A stretch of 64,000 nucleotides of DNA from Petroclostridium sp. X23 (lineage in GTDB: Bacteria; Bacillota; Clostridia; SK-Y3). Positions 47,161 through 59,541 of the stretch are shown here, one piece after another. Under the pieces are notes generated by a model. That model did not search any database. It worked only from the letters and a program-made list of their open reading frames with translations, and was not told where the DNA came from. The position numbers and the translations under genes were made by a program. Every line of letters begins with the position of its first letter. Position 1 is the stretch's first letter. The stretch is taken from positions 1,677,051-1,741,050 of the forward strand of contig NZ_CP124862.1 in the NCBI RefSeq assembly GCF_030013905.1. The letters are read 5' to 3'.

Positions 47161-49425
47161 CTACTTGCGTCTTCTTTTTTTAGCTTTTGCCTTATCTTTT
47201 ATTTTATTAGGCTTATTAGGTTTTTTAGTCCTTCCTTTTGCCGGTTTGTTTTTTTCTACAGTTGTATCGGTTATAAAATTCTGAGTATCATCCTCTGTAG
47301 TCCCGTTCTCATCATCAATCACAATAAAATCGATTTGCCGGGTGGCTACATCAGCTCGTACTAATTTCACTTTCAGCATATCGCCAATTTTATAAACTTT
47401 TTTCTTATTTTCTCCTATCAAGCTGTAGTGCTTATCATCATATATATAGTAATCATCTTCCAGGCTGCTTACACGTACAAGGCCTTCAATAGTATTATCC
47501 AATTCAACAAACATCCCGAATGATGTCACACTGGAAATAACACCTTCAAATTCTTCCCCCACCTGATCTTTCATATATTCTGCTTTTTTCAAGTCCTCTG
47601 TTTCCCGTTCCGCTTCTTGCGCCGCGATTTCCCGCTCGGAGGACTGCTTAGCCGCTTCCTGGACAAAGGTTTTGAGATACTTTTCTCTGTCAGGTTGAAT
47701 TCCTTTTCGTATGCTCTCCTTAATGATTCTATGAATCACAAGGTCAGGATATCTTCTAATGGGCGAAGTGAAGTGACAATAATACTTGGCTGCCAGTCCG
47801 AAGTGCCCCAAATTTTCATGGGAGTATTTCGCTTTCATCAACGAACGCAGCATGATGGTACTAATGATTCTTTCTTCTTTTTTTCCTTTAATCTTACCCA
47901 GCAATTGCTGCAATGTCTTAGGATGCAGCTTTGCGATACCTTTTAAATGATATCCCAAATTATATAATAAGGTATTGAAGTTTTCTATCTTCTCCGGGTC
48001 CGGGTCCTCATGAACCCTGTATACAAAAGGACTGTTTGCCCAGAACATATTCTCTGCAACGGTTTCATTACACACCAGCATAAATTCTTCAATGATTTTA
48101 TTTGAGATCGTAATTTCATACTTTTTTATTTCGACCGGCTTTCCCATTTCATTTAATATGATCTTCGCTTCAGGAAAATCAAAATCTATACTTCCCCTGT
48201 CGATTCTTTTCTGTCTTAAAATGAGTGCCAATTCTTTCATTAACTTAAACTCATCAATTAAATCCTTATATCTTTCCAGTAAATCCGGATCTTCATCCTC
48301 AAGAATTTTGGTTACATTGGAATATGTCATTCTCTCTTTTGTCTTGATTACGCTATCAAATATTTCATAATCTACGACTCTTCCTGTGCTATCAATTTGC
48401 ATAAATACCGACAGCGTAAGTCTTTCTATCTGGGGATTAAGACTGCATATGCCGTTGGAAAGTTTTTTAGGCAGCATAGGAATAACCCGATCCACCAGAT
48501 ATACACTGGTTGCTCTTTTAAATGCTTCTTTATCTAACGGGCTGTTTTCTGTTACATAATGACTGACATCGGCAATATGTACTCCCAGCTTATAATTTCC
48601 ATTATCCAACTTTTCTATCGACACAGCATCATCTAAATCCTTTGCATCTTCTCCATCTATGGTAACTATTTTTAAATGCCTCAAATCCCGGCGCTTTGGA
48701 ATCTCAGCCTCTTGGACCGTATCCGACACACCTTCAGCCTGCCTTATTACATCGTCGGGAAATTCTTCGCTTAAATTAAACTGCTTGATGACTGATAAAA
48801 TATCTGTCCCGGGATCATCTTTGTGACCTAGTATTTCAATAATCTTCCCCTCGGGATTTCGTCTTGCTTCCGGCCATCGCGTAACTTTCACAATTACTTT
48901 TTGACCAGCCTTGGCACCGTTAAACTCATCCTTTGGTATGAAAACATCCTGCGATATTTTTTTGTCGTCCGCTACAACAAAACCAAAGTATTTGCTGTTT
49001 TCAAAAGTCCCTACAATGGTCTCGTTGGCTCTTTTTAATATCCGTATGATTTCGCCCTCTGCTCTTTTTCCTTCAATAATGGCACGGGTATATCTCGCGA
49101 TTACCCTATCATTATGCATGGCACCATTCGCTTCCTCTAGAGGTACAAATAGGTCCGCTATTGTATCGTCGTCAGGTATGACAAACCCGAATCCTCTTTC
49201 ATTGCCTTGGAAACGTCCGACGATCAGGCCCATACGTTCAGTAGCTCCATATTTTTTCTTCTTCGTCTTAATAATACAACCTTCTGCTTCAAGATCATCC
49301 ATAATGCTGAGAAAATCACCCATTTCTTCTCTTGGAATATCTAAAACAGAAACTAATTCTTCAATTAAAAGAGGCTTATAAGCATCTTCTCTCATGAAGG
49401 CCAATATTTTTTCCTTTTGTGTCAT
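47161..49425 (-). CDS. rnr: Ribonuclease R
   Basis: The 754-residue 3'-5' exoribonuclease shows an N-terminal HTH-like region, cold-shock domains (GRFQGNERGFGFVIPDDD; VGTFENSKYFGFVVADD), the RNB catalytic domain with DGEDAKDLDDAVSIEKL and RRYPDLVIHRIIKES, an S1 domain (EFEGVISSVTSFGMFVELDN) and a Lys-rich tail (KGRTKKPNKPNKIKDKAKAK). It degrades structured RNA, including non-stop mRNAs released by tmRNA. In many Firmicutes it sits next to smpB; here secG is upstream but smpB is far away. Confidence 0.96.
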   Translation of the reverse strand: MTQKEKILAFMREDAYKPLLIEELVSVLDIPREEMGDFLSIMDDLEAEGCIIKTKKKKYGATERMGLIVGRFQGNERGFGFVIPDDDTIADLFVPLEEANGAMHNDRVIARYTRAIIEGKRAEGEIIRILKRANETIVGTFENSKYFGFVVADDKKISQDVFIPKDEFNGAKAGQKVIVKVTRWPEARRNPEGKIIEILGHKDDPGTDILSVIKQFNLSEEFPDDVIRQAEGVSDTVQEAEIPKRRDLRHLKIVTIDGEDAKDLDDAVSIEKLDNGNYKLGVHIADVSHYVTENSPLDKEAFKRATSVYLVDRVIPMLPKKLSNGICSLNPQIERLTLSVFMQIDSTGRVVDYEIFDSVIKTKERMTYSNVTKILEDEDPDLLERYKDLIDEFKLMKELALILRQKRIDRGSIDFDFPEAKIILNEMGKPVEIKKYEITISNKIIEEFMLVCNETVAENMFWANSPFVYRVHEDPDPEKIENFNTLLYNLGYHLKGIAKLHPKTLQQLLGKIKGKKEERIISTIMLRSLMKAKYSHENLGHFGLAAKYYCHFTSPIRRYPDLVIHRIIKESIRKGIQPDREKYLKTFVQEAAKQSSEREIAAQEAERETEDLKKAEYMKDQVGEEFEGVISSVTSFGMFVELDNTIEGLVRVSSLEDDYYIYDDKHYSLIGENKKKVYKIGDMLKVKLVRADVATRQIDFIVIDDENGTTEDDTQNFITDTTVEKNKPAKGRTKKPNKPNKIKDKAKAKKRRRK

Positions 49426-49607
49426 GTCAAATCACGTCCTTTATTAAAGTTCAGAGTATAGAATATATGATGCTATTCACCAAATGTAATATACTGAGTT
49501 TATTATATAGTATTATTCTACCCATTATTTCTATAAAAAAACAGTTCATAGGCCTGTAACATTGAAAACTATGAACCTTGAACTGTTAATTTTAAAACTA
49601 TAGGGCA

Positions 49608-49798
49608 TGTGAAAAAGTGCTTAATTGGTCAGTCGCAAAGCACGGGGACGGAGCTTCAGCTTCACCAAAACCAGGTGCAGCAGTAGCTCCGTCCCCATCC
49701 TTCACTCCTTCTACGTGCTAAACCGAACTTTTTCAATGGTTTCGGACAGGCGCCGCCCAAGTTCAATTTTCTCTATGTGCTTAATTCCACTTTATCAC
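49608..49798. mobile_element. MITE-like palindromic element (rnr-secG gap)
   Basis: Shares TGCTTAATTGGTCAGTCGCA with the 27414-27539 element; its arms GCACGGGGACGGAGCT and AGCTCCGTCCCCATCC are inverted, and it has an extra ~60-bp tail. The 426-bp gap also holds TTCATAG-type heptads at 49540-49590 before the element; otherwise empty. Confidence 0.78.
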
Positions 49799-49806
49799 AG
49801 TCTCGT

Positions 49807-49842
49807 ATAAAAAACAAAAACATCCTTAACAGGATGTTTTGA
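49807..49842 (-). terminator. Terminator after secG
   Basis: Minus-strand stem AAACATCCTG-TTAA-GGATGTTT followed by TTGTTTTTT. Confidence 0.85.
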
Positions 49843-49851
49843 TTCATACAA

Positions 49852-50082
49852 TTATTGAAGTAGTGCCAGAACCAGTGATGTTAAAATAAATACAATCGCA
49901 GCTATCGATGTCCACTTACTTAACATGGAATCTATTGTTCTTCCTTTATTCTTTCCGAAGAAGGTTTCTGCACCGCCTGCAATAGAACCGGATAAACCTG
50001 CACTTTTTCCTGACTGCAATAAAACAATAGCAATTAAAGCAACAGCAACAATTATATGTATAATTGTTATAAATATAGCCAT
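49852..50082 (-). CDS. secG: Protein translocase subunit SecG
   Basis: The 76-residue protein has two membrane helices (FITIIHIIVAVALIAIVLLQ and IAAIVFILTSLVLALLQ) around the conserved QSGKSAGLSGSIAGGAETFFG loop. It assists SecYE. It lies between eno and rnr, a conserved Firmicute order. Confidence 0.94.
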   Translation of the reverse strand: MAIFITIIHIIVAVALIAIVLLQSGKSAGLSGSIAGGAETFFGKNKGRTIDSMLSKWTSIAAIVFILTSLVLALLQ

Positions 50083-50217
50083 CCTTACACCTCCCGAATC
50101 GTTAACAGATTTATTTTATCACATTCCTATAACTTGTACAATCATTTTTTGATATTTACTGTAATATAAATAGCCAAGTTTAGAATTATAATTTTCAACT
50201 TATATCACCAAGTTCTT

Positions 50218-50247
50218 GTAGGGGCGGACAGGGTCGTCCACCCCTAC
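50218..50247. repeat. 30-bp palindromic repeat, short form
   Basis: GTAGGGGCGGACAGGG and complement TCGTCCACCCCTAC; the compact version of the 32.4-kb repeat, in the eno-secG gap. GGGGAGTGGGG-type heptads follow the eno stop at 50325-50350. Confidence 0.75.
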
Positions 50248-50353
50248 AATAGAAAATACATAGACATATTTTTAAAGTTCTTAATATAAAAAGAGAGCAA
50301 GGTTTAGGAATATTTTTACTCCCTACACCCCACTCCCCGCTAAACACTATCTA

Positions 50354-51673
<1,320 letters not shown>

Positions 51674-51880
51674 TTAAATTTTCTCCTTTCGTAATATGTA
51701 TTTAAAGTGGTGCGAGGAAAGACTATTACCGGAAACAAATTACCCAGCACTTAAATTCCATCTACCTAACAACCACCACTTATTCGCATTAAAAATATTA
51801 CCATATAATTATTGATTTGTATACTATAATAAACTGTGAATGTTAAATATACATTAAGTAAATAAAAATCTCTACTTATT

Positions 51881-52034
51881 ATATACGTCACACTAAGTAT
51901 ATTACATACTTGTTCAAAAATGTAACACGGGGACGGTTCTCCTGTCACCCAAAATCGTTGTGACATGAAAACCGTCCCCATGTCACATTTTTTCTTCTAC
52001 GCCTGACTGTAATGTATTTAGTGTTATTTATATA
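51881..52034. mobile_element. REPIN/MITE-like element, copy 2 (gpmI-eno gap)
   Basis: The same structure as 26020-26194: CACTAAGTATATTACAT... ends, and GGGGACGGTTCTC / AAAACCGTCCCC inverted cores. The 421-bp gap also has a promoter-sized AT-rich stretch (51675-51880) with no other feature, and a heptad array. Confidence 0.82.
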
Positions 52035-52101
52035 TTCATTATTCACTATTCATTATTCACTATTCATTATTCACTATTCATTATTCACTATTCATTATTC
52101 A
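52033..52101. repeat. Heptad array TTCATTA/TTCACTA, about 10 units
   Basis: Perfect alternation of TTCATTA and TTCACTA (14-bp period) for about 70 bp. Its right end encodes the final Ser-Glu-stop of gpmI on the minus strand. Confidence 0.88.
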
Positions 52102-53627
52102 CTAATAAGGCTTTCTCCGGTCATTTCATCCGGCTTTTCCAATTCCATAATATCCAGCATGGTTGGAGCGATGTCTGCCAATCTGCCTTTTGCAAGTTTG
52201 CCTTCCTTGCCAATCATGATGAGCGGTACAACATTGGTAGTATGTGCAGTGAATGGACCGTCTGTTTCATAATCAATCATTTGGTCCGAATTTCCGTGGT
52301 CTGCTGTTATCAAAACAACTCCATTCTGGGCTTGAACAGCTTCTACCACTTTAGCTATACACTCATCTACCGTTTCAACAGCTTTTACAGCAGCGTCAAA
52401 TATACCGGTATGCCCAACCATATCGCAGTTTGCATAGTTCAATATGATCACATCATATTCTTTAGAATTAATGCGTTTTAATACTTCCTCAGTCACTTCA
52501 TACGCACTCATTTCAGGCTGCAAATCATAAGTAGCGACCTTAGGTGACGGAATCAGCGCTCTATCTTCACCTTTGTATACCGCTTCAACCCCACCATTAA
52601 AGAAGAATGTAACATGGGCATACTTCTCAGTTTCTGCAATCCTTAACTGCCTGAATCCTTTTTCACTGATGTATTGACCAAAAGTATTGGTTAATTCCTG
52701 AGGCTTAAACGCTACCGAAACATTAGGCATTTCAGCATCATACTGAGTCATACATACAAAATAAAGAGGTAAATACCCTTTTTTTCTCTCAAATCCTTTG
52801 AAATCCGGATCTACAAAAGTACGTGTAATCTCTCTTGCTCTATCCGGACGGAAGTTAAAGAAAATAACTGAATCATTCTCTTCAACAAGCGCTGTAGACT
52901 TTCCATCTTTGGTGATAACTGTAGGGATTACAAACTCGTCCATAACTTCTTCATTATAAGATTTTTCAACTGCCGTTACTGCCGATTCACAAGTTGGGCC
53001 TTCACCCAATACCATTGCATCGTAAGCCTTTTGTACTCTTTCCCATCTATTGTCACGGTCCATTGAATAGTATCTGCCCATCACAGTTGCAACTTGACCT
53101 ACGCCGATACCTCTCAATTTTTCAACAAGCTGCTGCACAAAACCTCTCCCTGAATTTGGCGGTACATCTCTTCCGTCAAGAAAACAATGTACGTACACCT
53201 CTTCCAAACCCTCTCTTTTGGCAAGTTCCAACAGTGCATATAAATGCGTATTGTGGCTATGTACGCCACCATCAGAAAGCAATCCGAATAAGTGAAGCTT
53301 CGAACCATGTTTTTTACAATTGTCAATAGCTTTTAACAACACTTCATTATTATAAAAATCTTCATCCTTAATGGACTTGGTAATACGGGTTAATTCTTGA
53401 TATACAACTCTGCCTGCACCAATATTGGTATGTCCAACTTCGGAATTTCCCATTTGGCCTTCCGGCAGCCCTACATCCAAACCGCTGCAGTGAATAATGG
53501 TATTGGGATATTCCTTCATGAACCTATCCATATTTGGCGTATTAGCTGCTTTTATAGCATTTCCCTTTTCCATCTCGTTTAATCCATATCCGTCAAGGAC
53601 AACTAACATAAGCAATTTATCTTTCAT
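52095..53627 (-). CDS. gpmI: 2,3-bisphosphoglycerate-independent phosphoglycerate mutase
   Basis: The 510-residue Mn-dependent mutase shows LVVLDGYGLNE, the phosphoserine site LPEGQMGNSEVGHTNIGAGR, HCFLDGRDVPPNSG, FFNFRPDRAREITR, NYANCDMVGHTGIF and ITADHGNSDQM. It interconverts 3- and 2-phosphoglycerate. Its last three codons and stop lie inside a heptad array. Confidence 0.96.
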   Translation of the reverse strand: MKDKLLMLVVLDGYGLNEMEKGNAIKAANTPNMDRFMKEYPNTIIHCSGLDVGLPEGQMGNSEVGHTNIGAGRVVYQELTRITKSIKDEDFYNNEVLLKAIDNCKKHGSKLHLFGLLSDGGVHSHNTHLYALLELAKREGLEEVYVHCFLDGRDVPPNSGRGFVQQLVEKLRGIGVGQVATVMGRYYSMDRDNRWERVQKAYDAMVLGEGPTCESAVTAVEKSYNEEVMDEFVIPTVITKDGKSTALVEENDSVIFFNFRPDRAREITRTFVDPDFKGFERKKGYLPLYFVCMTQYDAEMPNVSVAFKPQELTNTFGQYISEKGFRQLRIAETEKYAHVTFFFNGGVEAVYKGEDRALIPSPKVATYDLQPEMSAYEVTEEVLKRINSKEYDVIILNYANCDMVGHTGIFDAAVKAVETVDECIAKVVEAVQAQNGVVLITADHGNSDQMIDYETDGPFTAHTTNVVPLIMIGKEGKLAKGRLADIAPTMLDIMELEKPDEMTGESLISE

Positions 53628-53645
53628 ATAAATCTCCTTGTTGTA

Positions 53646-53675
53646 TTAGTTCACAGTTCACGGTTCACAGTTCAC
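53646..53675. repeat. Heptad array GTTCACA/GTTCACG
   Basis: Four units upstream of gpmI. An inverted partner (GTGAACTGTTAACTGTGAAC) follows at 53829-53862, next to the pgk-tpi stop, so the two arms bracket the 237-bp gap. Confidence 0.8.
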
Positions 53676-53864
53676 AGATTTAAACCTTTAGTTTAACGAT
53701 ATTCCTATGTTCAGGCAAAACACCTACTTCGTACAAATTTTAGAAGCTGTTATACCATAACTTTACAGAACTGGCATCCTGCCTATATCTATACAGACAG
53801 AAATAGTACTGTTATCCCTTAGATCAAACGCCGTGAACTGTTAACTGTGAACCGTGAACCATCA

Positions 53865-55802
53865 TTAATCGTTATATTTTACTATCTTGCTAAAGTCATC
53901 AGCCTTTAAGCTTGCACCGCCTACCAAACCGCCGTCTATATCAGGCATGTTCATCAACTCATTCGCATTTGCGGCATTTACACTTCCGCCGTATTGAATT
54001 CTGGTATGTACGGATACTTCTTCTCCAAATATTGCTTTTACTGTTTCCCTTATTACAGCGCACACTTCATTTGCCTGCTCAGAAGTAGCGGTTTTACCCG
54101 TGCCAATCGCCCAGATAGGCTCGTACGCTATAACTACTTGCTTTGCTTGCTCAGCAGTCAAGCCTTTCATAGCAATCTTAGTCTGCATTCTCACCAAATC
54201 ATTGGTAATACCCTGCTCTCTTTGATCTAAGGATTCGCCTACACAAATGATAGGAGTAAGAGCATATTTGAAAGCAGTAATCACTTTCTTATTCACTGTT
54301 TCATCGGTTTCAGAAAAATACTGCCTTCTTTCGGAATGTCCGATTATAACATATTTAACCCCTAAATCAACCAACATATCGGGAGCAATTTCTCCTGTAA
54401 AAGCACCTTTTTCTTCAAAATACATATTTTGTGCACCTACTGCGATATTTGACCCTTGTATTGCAGCTTTTACGGCTGGGATACATACAAATGGCGGGCA
54501 GACAACCACTTCAGCATCAGCATTCGCTACAAGAGGCTTTAATTCTTCAATCAAAGCTGCTGATTGAGACGGCGTTTTATTCATCTTCCAGTTTCCTGCT
54601 ATGATCTTTGTTCTTGGATTCTTATCGTTCAATACATCTATACCCGGCAATGTTTTCCCCTCCAAAAATTCGAGTGATGCCCCGCCACCAGTTGAAATAT
54701 GCGTCATCTTATCGGCATATCCTAATTGCTCAACTGCCGCTGCAGAGTCTCCCCCTCCAATAATAGTAATTGCATCTGCTTTTGCAACTTCCTCCGCAAT
54801 TTCCTTTGTTCCCTCAGCAAAACGTGGAAATTCAAATACGCCCATCGGCCCATTCCAAATAATGGTTTTTGCTTTCTTAATCACTTTCGCAAATTTATCT
54901 ACTGTGATATGACCGATATCTACGCCCATCCATCCGTCAGGCATCGCGTCGGATGGTACATACATGGAATTGGCATCCGGTTTGAATGCGTCCGCAATGA
55001 TACTACCTACCGGCAACAGCATATCTACGCCTTTTTCTTCTGCCTTCTGCATAAGTTTGCCGGCAAGCTCAAGCTTGTCATCTTCACAAATGGAATTACC
55101 GATCTTATAACCTTTTGCTTTTAAGAAGGTATAAGCCATACCTCCGCCGATAATTAATGCGTCCACCTTATCTAAAAGATTTTCTATAACACCTATTTTA
55201 TCCGATACCTTTGCACCGCCAAGGATAGCAACAAAAGGTCTTGCAGGATTCGCTAAAGCTTTGCCCATGACTTCAATTTCTTTTTGAATAAGATATCCAG
55301 CTACTGCTGGAAGATAATCAGCAACACCTGCAGTAGATGCATGGGCTCTATGCGCTGTTCCAAAAGCATCATTTACAAAAATATCCGCCAGACTGGCAAG
55401 AGCTTTAGAAAATTCCGGATCATTCTTCTCTTCTTCTTTATGAAATCTAACGTTTTCCAAAAGCACAACATCGCCGGCTTTCATATTCGCAGCCGCAGCC
55501 TTTGCACTATCTCCTATCACATCCTCTGCCATTACCACTTTTTTATCCAATAGCTTGGCTAGTCTATCTGCAACAGGTTTAAGGCTGTATTTCTGATTGA
55601 ATTCGCCTTTAGGTCTTCCAAGATGTGAACAAAGTATTACCTTAGCACCTTGATCAATCAGATATTTAATAGTAGGCAGAGCACCCACAATCCGATTTTC
55701 ATCAGTAATATTCTTATTTTCATCCAACGGCACATTAAAGTCACATCTCACTAATACTCGTTTACCGGCCACATCAACATCTTCAATAGTTTTTTTGTTC
55801 AT
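53865..55802 (-). CDS. pgk-tpi: Fused phosphoglycerate kinase-triosephosphate isomerase
   Basis: One uninterrupted 645-residue frame encodes two glycolytic enzymes. PGK (about 1-393): [63 protein letters not shown] and [18 protein letters not shown] (from about 395): [13 protein letters not shown], the active-site His in [12 protein letters not shown], Glu in [16 protein letters not shown], and VLGGASL-like [12 protein letters not shown] at the end. The join runs [13 protein letters not shown] with no linker or start codon. Thermotoga maritima is the classic example of this fusion. The start is ATG 55802 (or GTG 55805) after GAGGTG. Confidence 0.97.
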   Translation of the reverse strand: MNKKTIEDVDVAGKRVLVRCDFNVPLDENKNITDENRIVGALPTIKYLIDQGAKVILCSHLGRPKGEFNQKYSLKPVADRLAKLLDKKVVMAEDVIGDSAKAAAANMKAGDVVLLENVRFHKEEEKNDPEFSKALASLADIFVNDAFGTAHRAHASTAGVADYLPAVAGYLIQKEIEVMGKALANPARPFVAILGGAKVSDKIGVIENLLDKVDALIIGGGMAYTFLKAKGYKIGNSICEDDKLELAGKLMQKAEEKGVDMLLPVGSIIADAFKPDANSMYVPSDAMPDGWMGVDIGHITVDKFAKVIKKAKTIIWNGPMGVFEFPRFAEGTKEIAEEVAKADAITIIGGGDSAAAVEQLGYADKMTHISTGGGASLEFLEGKTLPGIDVLNDKNPRTKIIAGNWKMNKTPSQSAALIEELKPLVANADAEVVVCPPFVCIPAVKAAIQGSNIAVGAQNMYFEEKGAFTGEIAPDMLVDLGVKYVIIGHSERRQYFSETDETVNKKVITAFKYALTPIICVGESLDQREQGITNDLVRMQTKIAMKGLTAEQAKQVVIAYEPIWAIGTGKTATSEQANEVCAVIRETVKAIFGEEVSVHTRIQYGGSVNAANANELMNMPDIDGGLVGGASLKADDFSKIVKYND

Positions 55803-55844
55803 CACAATGATTCACCTCTTATTAAGTTTTTGTTCAGGAATTTC

Positions 55845-55898
55845 AAAAAAGTCCGGCCCTATAATGCATAATAGAACACATTACAAAACCGGACCTGT
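55845..55898 (-). terminator. Hairpin between gapA and pgk-tpi
   Basis: The minus strand has GTCCGG...CCGGAC arms ending in TTTTTT, with an AT-rich loop. It may partially terminate transcripts from gapA, giving gapA more message than pgk-tpi. Confidence 0.65.
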
Positions 55899-56003
55899 TT
55901 TTTTATTTGCGAAATCAGAGTTTAAAGCTATCCCTTATGTAAATGATATAACTTTACCCAATCTTAATACTACACTCCAAACAACTAATTGTTCAATGTC
56001 AAC

Positions 56004-57446
<1,443 letters not shown>

Positions 57447-58292
57447 CTAGTCTTTAATAGTAAATATTCCTACAATTCCGGGACCGGCATGTGCACCAAT
57501 TACGCTCCCTACCTCAGTAATCATAAATCCTTTAGGATGAATCTCCCGCGCTATTGCTTCTTTTACTTCTTCTATCTTTTCAGGTATTGCGCCGTGCGCA
57601 AGACATATCATCTTATCTGAAGCATCGTAACCGTTAGCTCTAATTAGTTCTATCATTTTAGGTATTACTTTTTTGCTGCCACGTACTTTATCTATAGGCA
57701 CTACCAACCCATCTCTGACTCCCAATACAGGTTTAATGCTTAAAATATTTCCGATGACCGCTGTTGCTAGGTTGATTCTACCGCCTTTTTTGAGGTATTC
57801 TAACGTATCCACAATAAAATATGTCTCCAACCTTTTTAGACTATTATGAATATAATCAACTATTTCTTGCTTATCCCTATCCGCTTTGGCCATCTTTGCA
57901 GCTTCAATCACAATCATGCCATAGCCAAAAGAAAATGCCATAGAATCAATGACTTCTATATCCGCATCCTCCAAACTGTTTTGGGCTATCACCGCAGATT
58001 GATATGTTCCACTTGCCTTAGAAGAAAGCGTAATGCATATAATGCTGTCATAGTCTTGCAGCGCTTCATTAAATGCTTCTTCAAAAGCAATAGGAGTGAC
58101 CTGAGAAGTAGTAGGCATAATATCGGAATTTTCTAATTTATAAAAAAACTCCGCAGAAGTAATATCATACCAATCCTTATACGATTTATCCCCAAAGTGA
58201 ACTGTTAAAGGGACAACCTTTATATCCAGCTCTTCCGCCAAGCCCTTAGGAATATCAGAAGTACTATCGGTAACAACCTTTATTCTTTCCAT
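57447..58292 (-). CDS. DegV-family fatty-acid-binding protein
   Basis: About 281 residues, starting at MERIKVVTDSTSDIP (58292) after GGGAGGG. DegV motifs: DSTSDIP, the MPTTSQVTP lipid-gate loop, and IEVIDSMAFSFGYGMI. These proteins present fatty acids to kinases such as FakA. Alone here. Confidence 0.9.
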   Translation of the reverse strand: MERIKVVTDSTSDIPKGLAEELDIKVVPLTVHFGDKSYKDWYDITSAEFFYKLENSDIMPTTSQVTPIAFEEAFNEALQDYDSIICITLSSKASGTYQSAVIAQNSLEDADIEVIDSMAFSFGYGMIVIEAAKMAKADRDKQEIVDYIHNSLKRLETYFIVDTLEYLKKGGRINLATAVIGNILSIKPVLGVRDGLVVPIDKVRGSKKVIPKMIELIRANGYDASDKMICLAHGAIPEKIEEVKEAIAREIHPKGFMITEVGSVIGAHAGPGIVGIFTIKD

Positions 58293-58338
58293 TGTTTTCC
58301 CTCCCAATGTTCGAATTGAGAATTATTAAAAATCCATT

Positions 58339-58833
58339 CTACCATTCAAACTTCGTTAAGCTTCCTTTGGTTTTGAGCATCTCAAACCCGCTTTGCCTTA
58401 CTGCTTCATAAGCGATAATCGCTACTGAATTTGACAAATTTAATGACCTTGCTTCATCAATCATTGGAATCCGAATACACTTTTCCTTATTATGTTTTAA
58501 CAGGTCTTCGGAGAGACCCGCAGTTTCTTTTCCAAATACTAAAAAGCTATTATCAGGATACTGGACATCACTATAGATATTAATTGCTTTGGTTGTCGCA
58601 TAAAAGAAATTTCCATCTTTATGCGTATCAAGCATCTGCTCTATATTGTCATAATACTGCACATTAAGCAGATGCCAGTAATCAAGACCTGCCCTTTTTA
58701 AGTATCTGTCATCTACTGAAAATCCTAGAGGCCTAACAAGATGAAGGTTAGCACCGATAGCAGCGCATGTTCTCGCAATATTCCCTGTATTTTGGGGAAT
58801 TTCAGGCTCAACAAGAACGATATTCAAATTCAT
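58339..58833 (-). CDS. trmL: tRNA (cytidine(34)-2'-O)-methyltransferase
   Basis: The 164-residue SPOUT enzyme has NIVLVEPEIPQNTGNIARTC, FLVFGKETAGLSEDLL and RIPMIDEARSLNLSNSVAI, the AdoMet knot. It modifies the wobble base of tRNA-Leu. Confidence 0.93.
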   Translation of the reverse strand: MNLNIVLVEPEIPQNTGNIARTCAAIGANLHLVRPLGFSVDDRYLKRAGLDYWHLLNVQYYDNIEQMLDTHKDGNFFYATTKAINIYSDVQYPDNSFLVFGKETAGLSEDLLKHNKEKCIRIPMIDEARSLNLSNSVAIIAYEAVRQSGFEMLKTKGSLTKFEW

Positions 58834-58882
58834 TGTATAATCATCCTTTATAAACTATTAATAGTATAATATATCTCAAATT

Positions 58883-58942
58883 CAGTAAAGTATACAAATA
58901 TAAAAACACCCTTGGGTGTTTTTATATTTGTATACTTTACTG
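58883..58942. terminator. 60-bp perfect palindrome acting as bidirectional or cheX terminator
   Basis: Arms of 29 bases (CAGTAAAGTATACAAATATA...AACACCC and exact complement) are separated only by TT. The inner AACACCC-TT-GGGTGTTTTT is a normal terminator; the long extension is unusual. Confidence 0.88.
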
Positions 58943-58950
58943 TTTGTTAA

Positions 58951-59415
58951 CTATTCCATCACAGCAATATCCAAGTCTATTGTTCCACCTGAAGAAAGCT
59001 TCAAAGGTACACAAACTGTTTTCATTTTATTAGTAGATATCTGCATGTTATCTCCTATCAAAAGAGAAGGTGGAGTAATATCAATAGGGATCCCTCGATT
59101 GTATAATATTGTCGCCGTATTTCCTAAAATCATATTTGTAGCCTCGGTAACAGCACTTTTAGAAATTTCGTCCAGTTCATTCACCGGCATTCCCATCATC
59201 ATAGCTGACGCGATTTGACAGGCAATTTCTTTGCTCATAGAAAAGATAACCTGCCCCCTTAACTTTCCTGTTAGTCCTATGATAATGGCTAATGTATCAC
59301 TTGCATACGGAGAAGTCTTAATGTGCAATTTACCTAAAGTGATATCCATATTTGCAACTGATTTCAAAACGGATTGACTTGCTTCAATAAACGGATTAAT
59401 GTACTCTACATTCAA
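58951..59415 (-). CDS. cheX: CheX-like chemotaxis phosphatase
   Basis: The 154-residue protein starts best at TTG 59415 (AAGGTGG upstream). The conserved ExxN helix is EATNMILGN, and MGMPVNELDEISKSAVTEATN fits the CheC/CheX fold that removes phosphate from CheY-P. No other chemotaxis gene is in the window. Confidence 0.83.
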   Translation of the reverse strand: MNVEYINPFIEASQSVLKSVANMDITLGKLHIKTSPYASDTLAIIIGLTGKLRGQVIFSMSKEIACQIASAMMMGMPVNELDEISKSAVTEATNMILGNTATILYNRGIPIDITPPSLLIGDNMQISTNKMKTVCVPLKLSSGGTIDLDIAVME

Positions 59416-59541
59416 CTTATAAGCACCACCTTTCCCATTGTTTTCAATCAATGCTTACTTATTATCTTAGTATATTCTATATATACCATAAAAAATCCTT
59501 CCAAATCACAATAATATTTATTTTTTCATTTATATGGGCCC

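Noticed and set aside
52033..52101. CRISPR array
   Set aside because: The repeat unit is 7-14 bp with no unique spacers, so it is a tandem heptad array.
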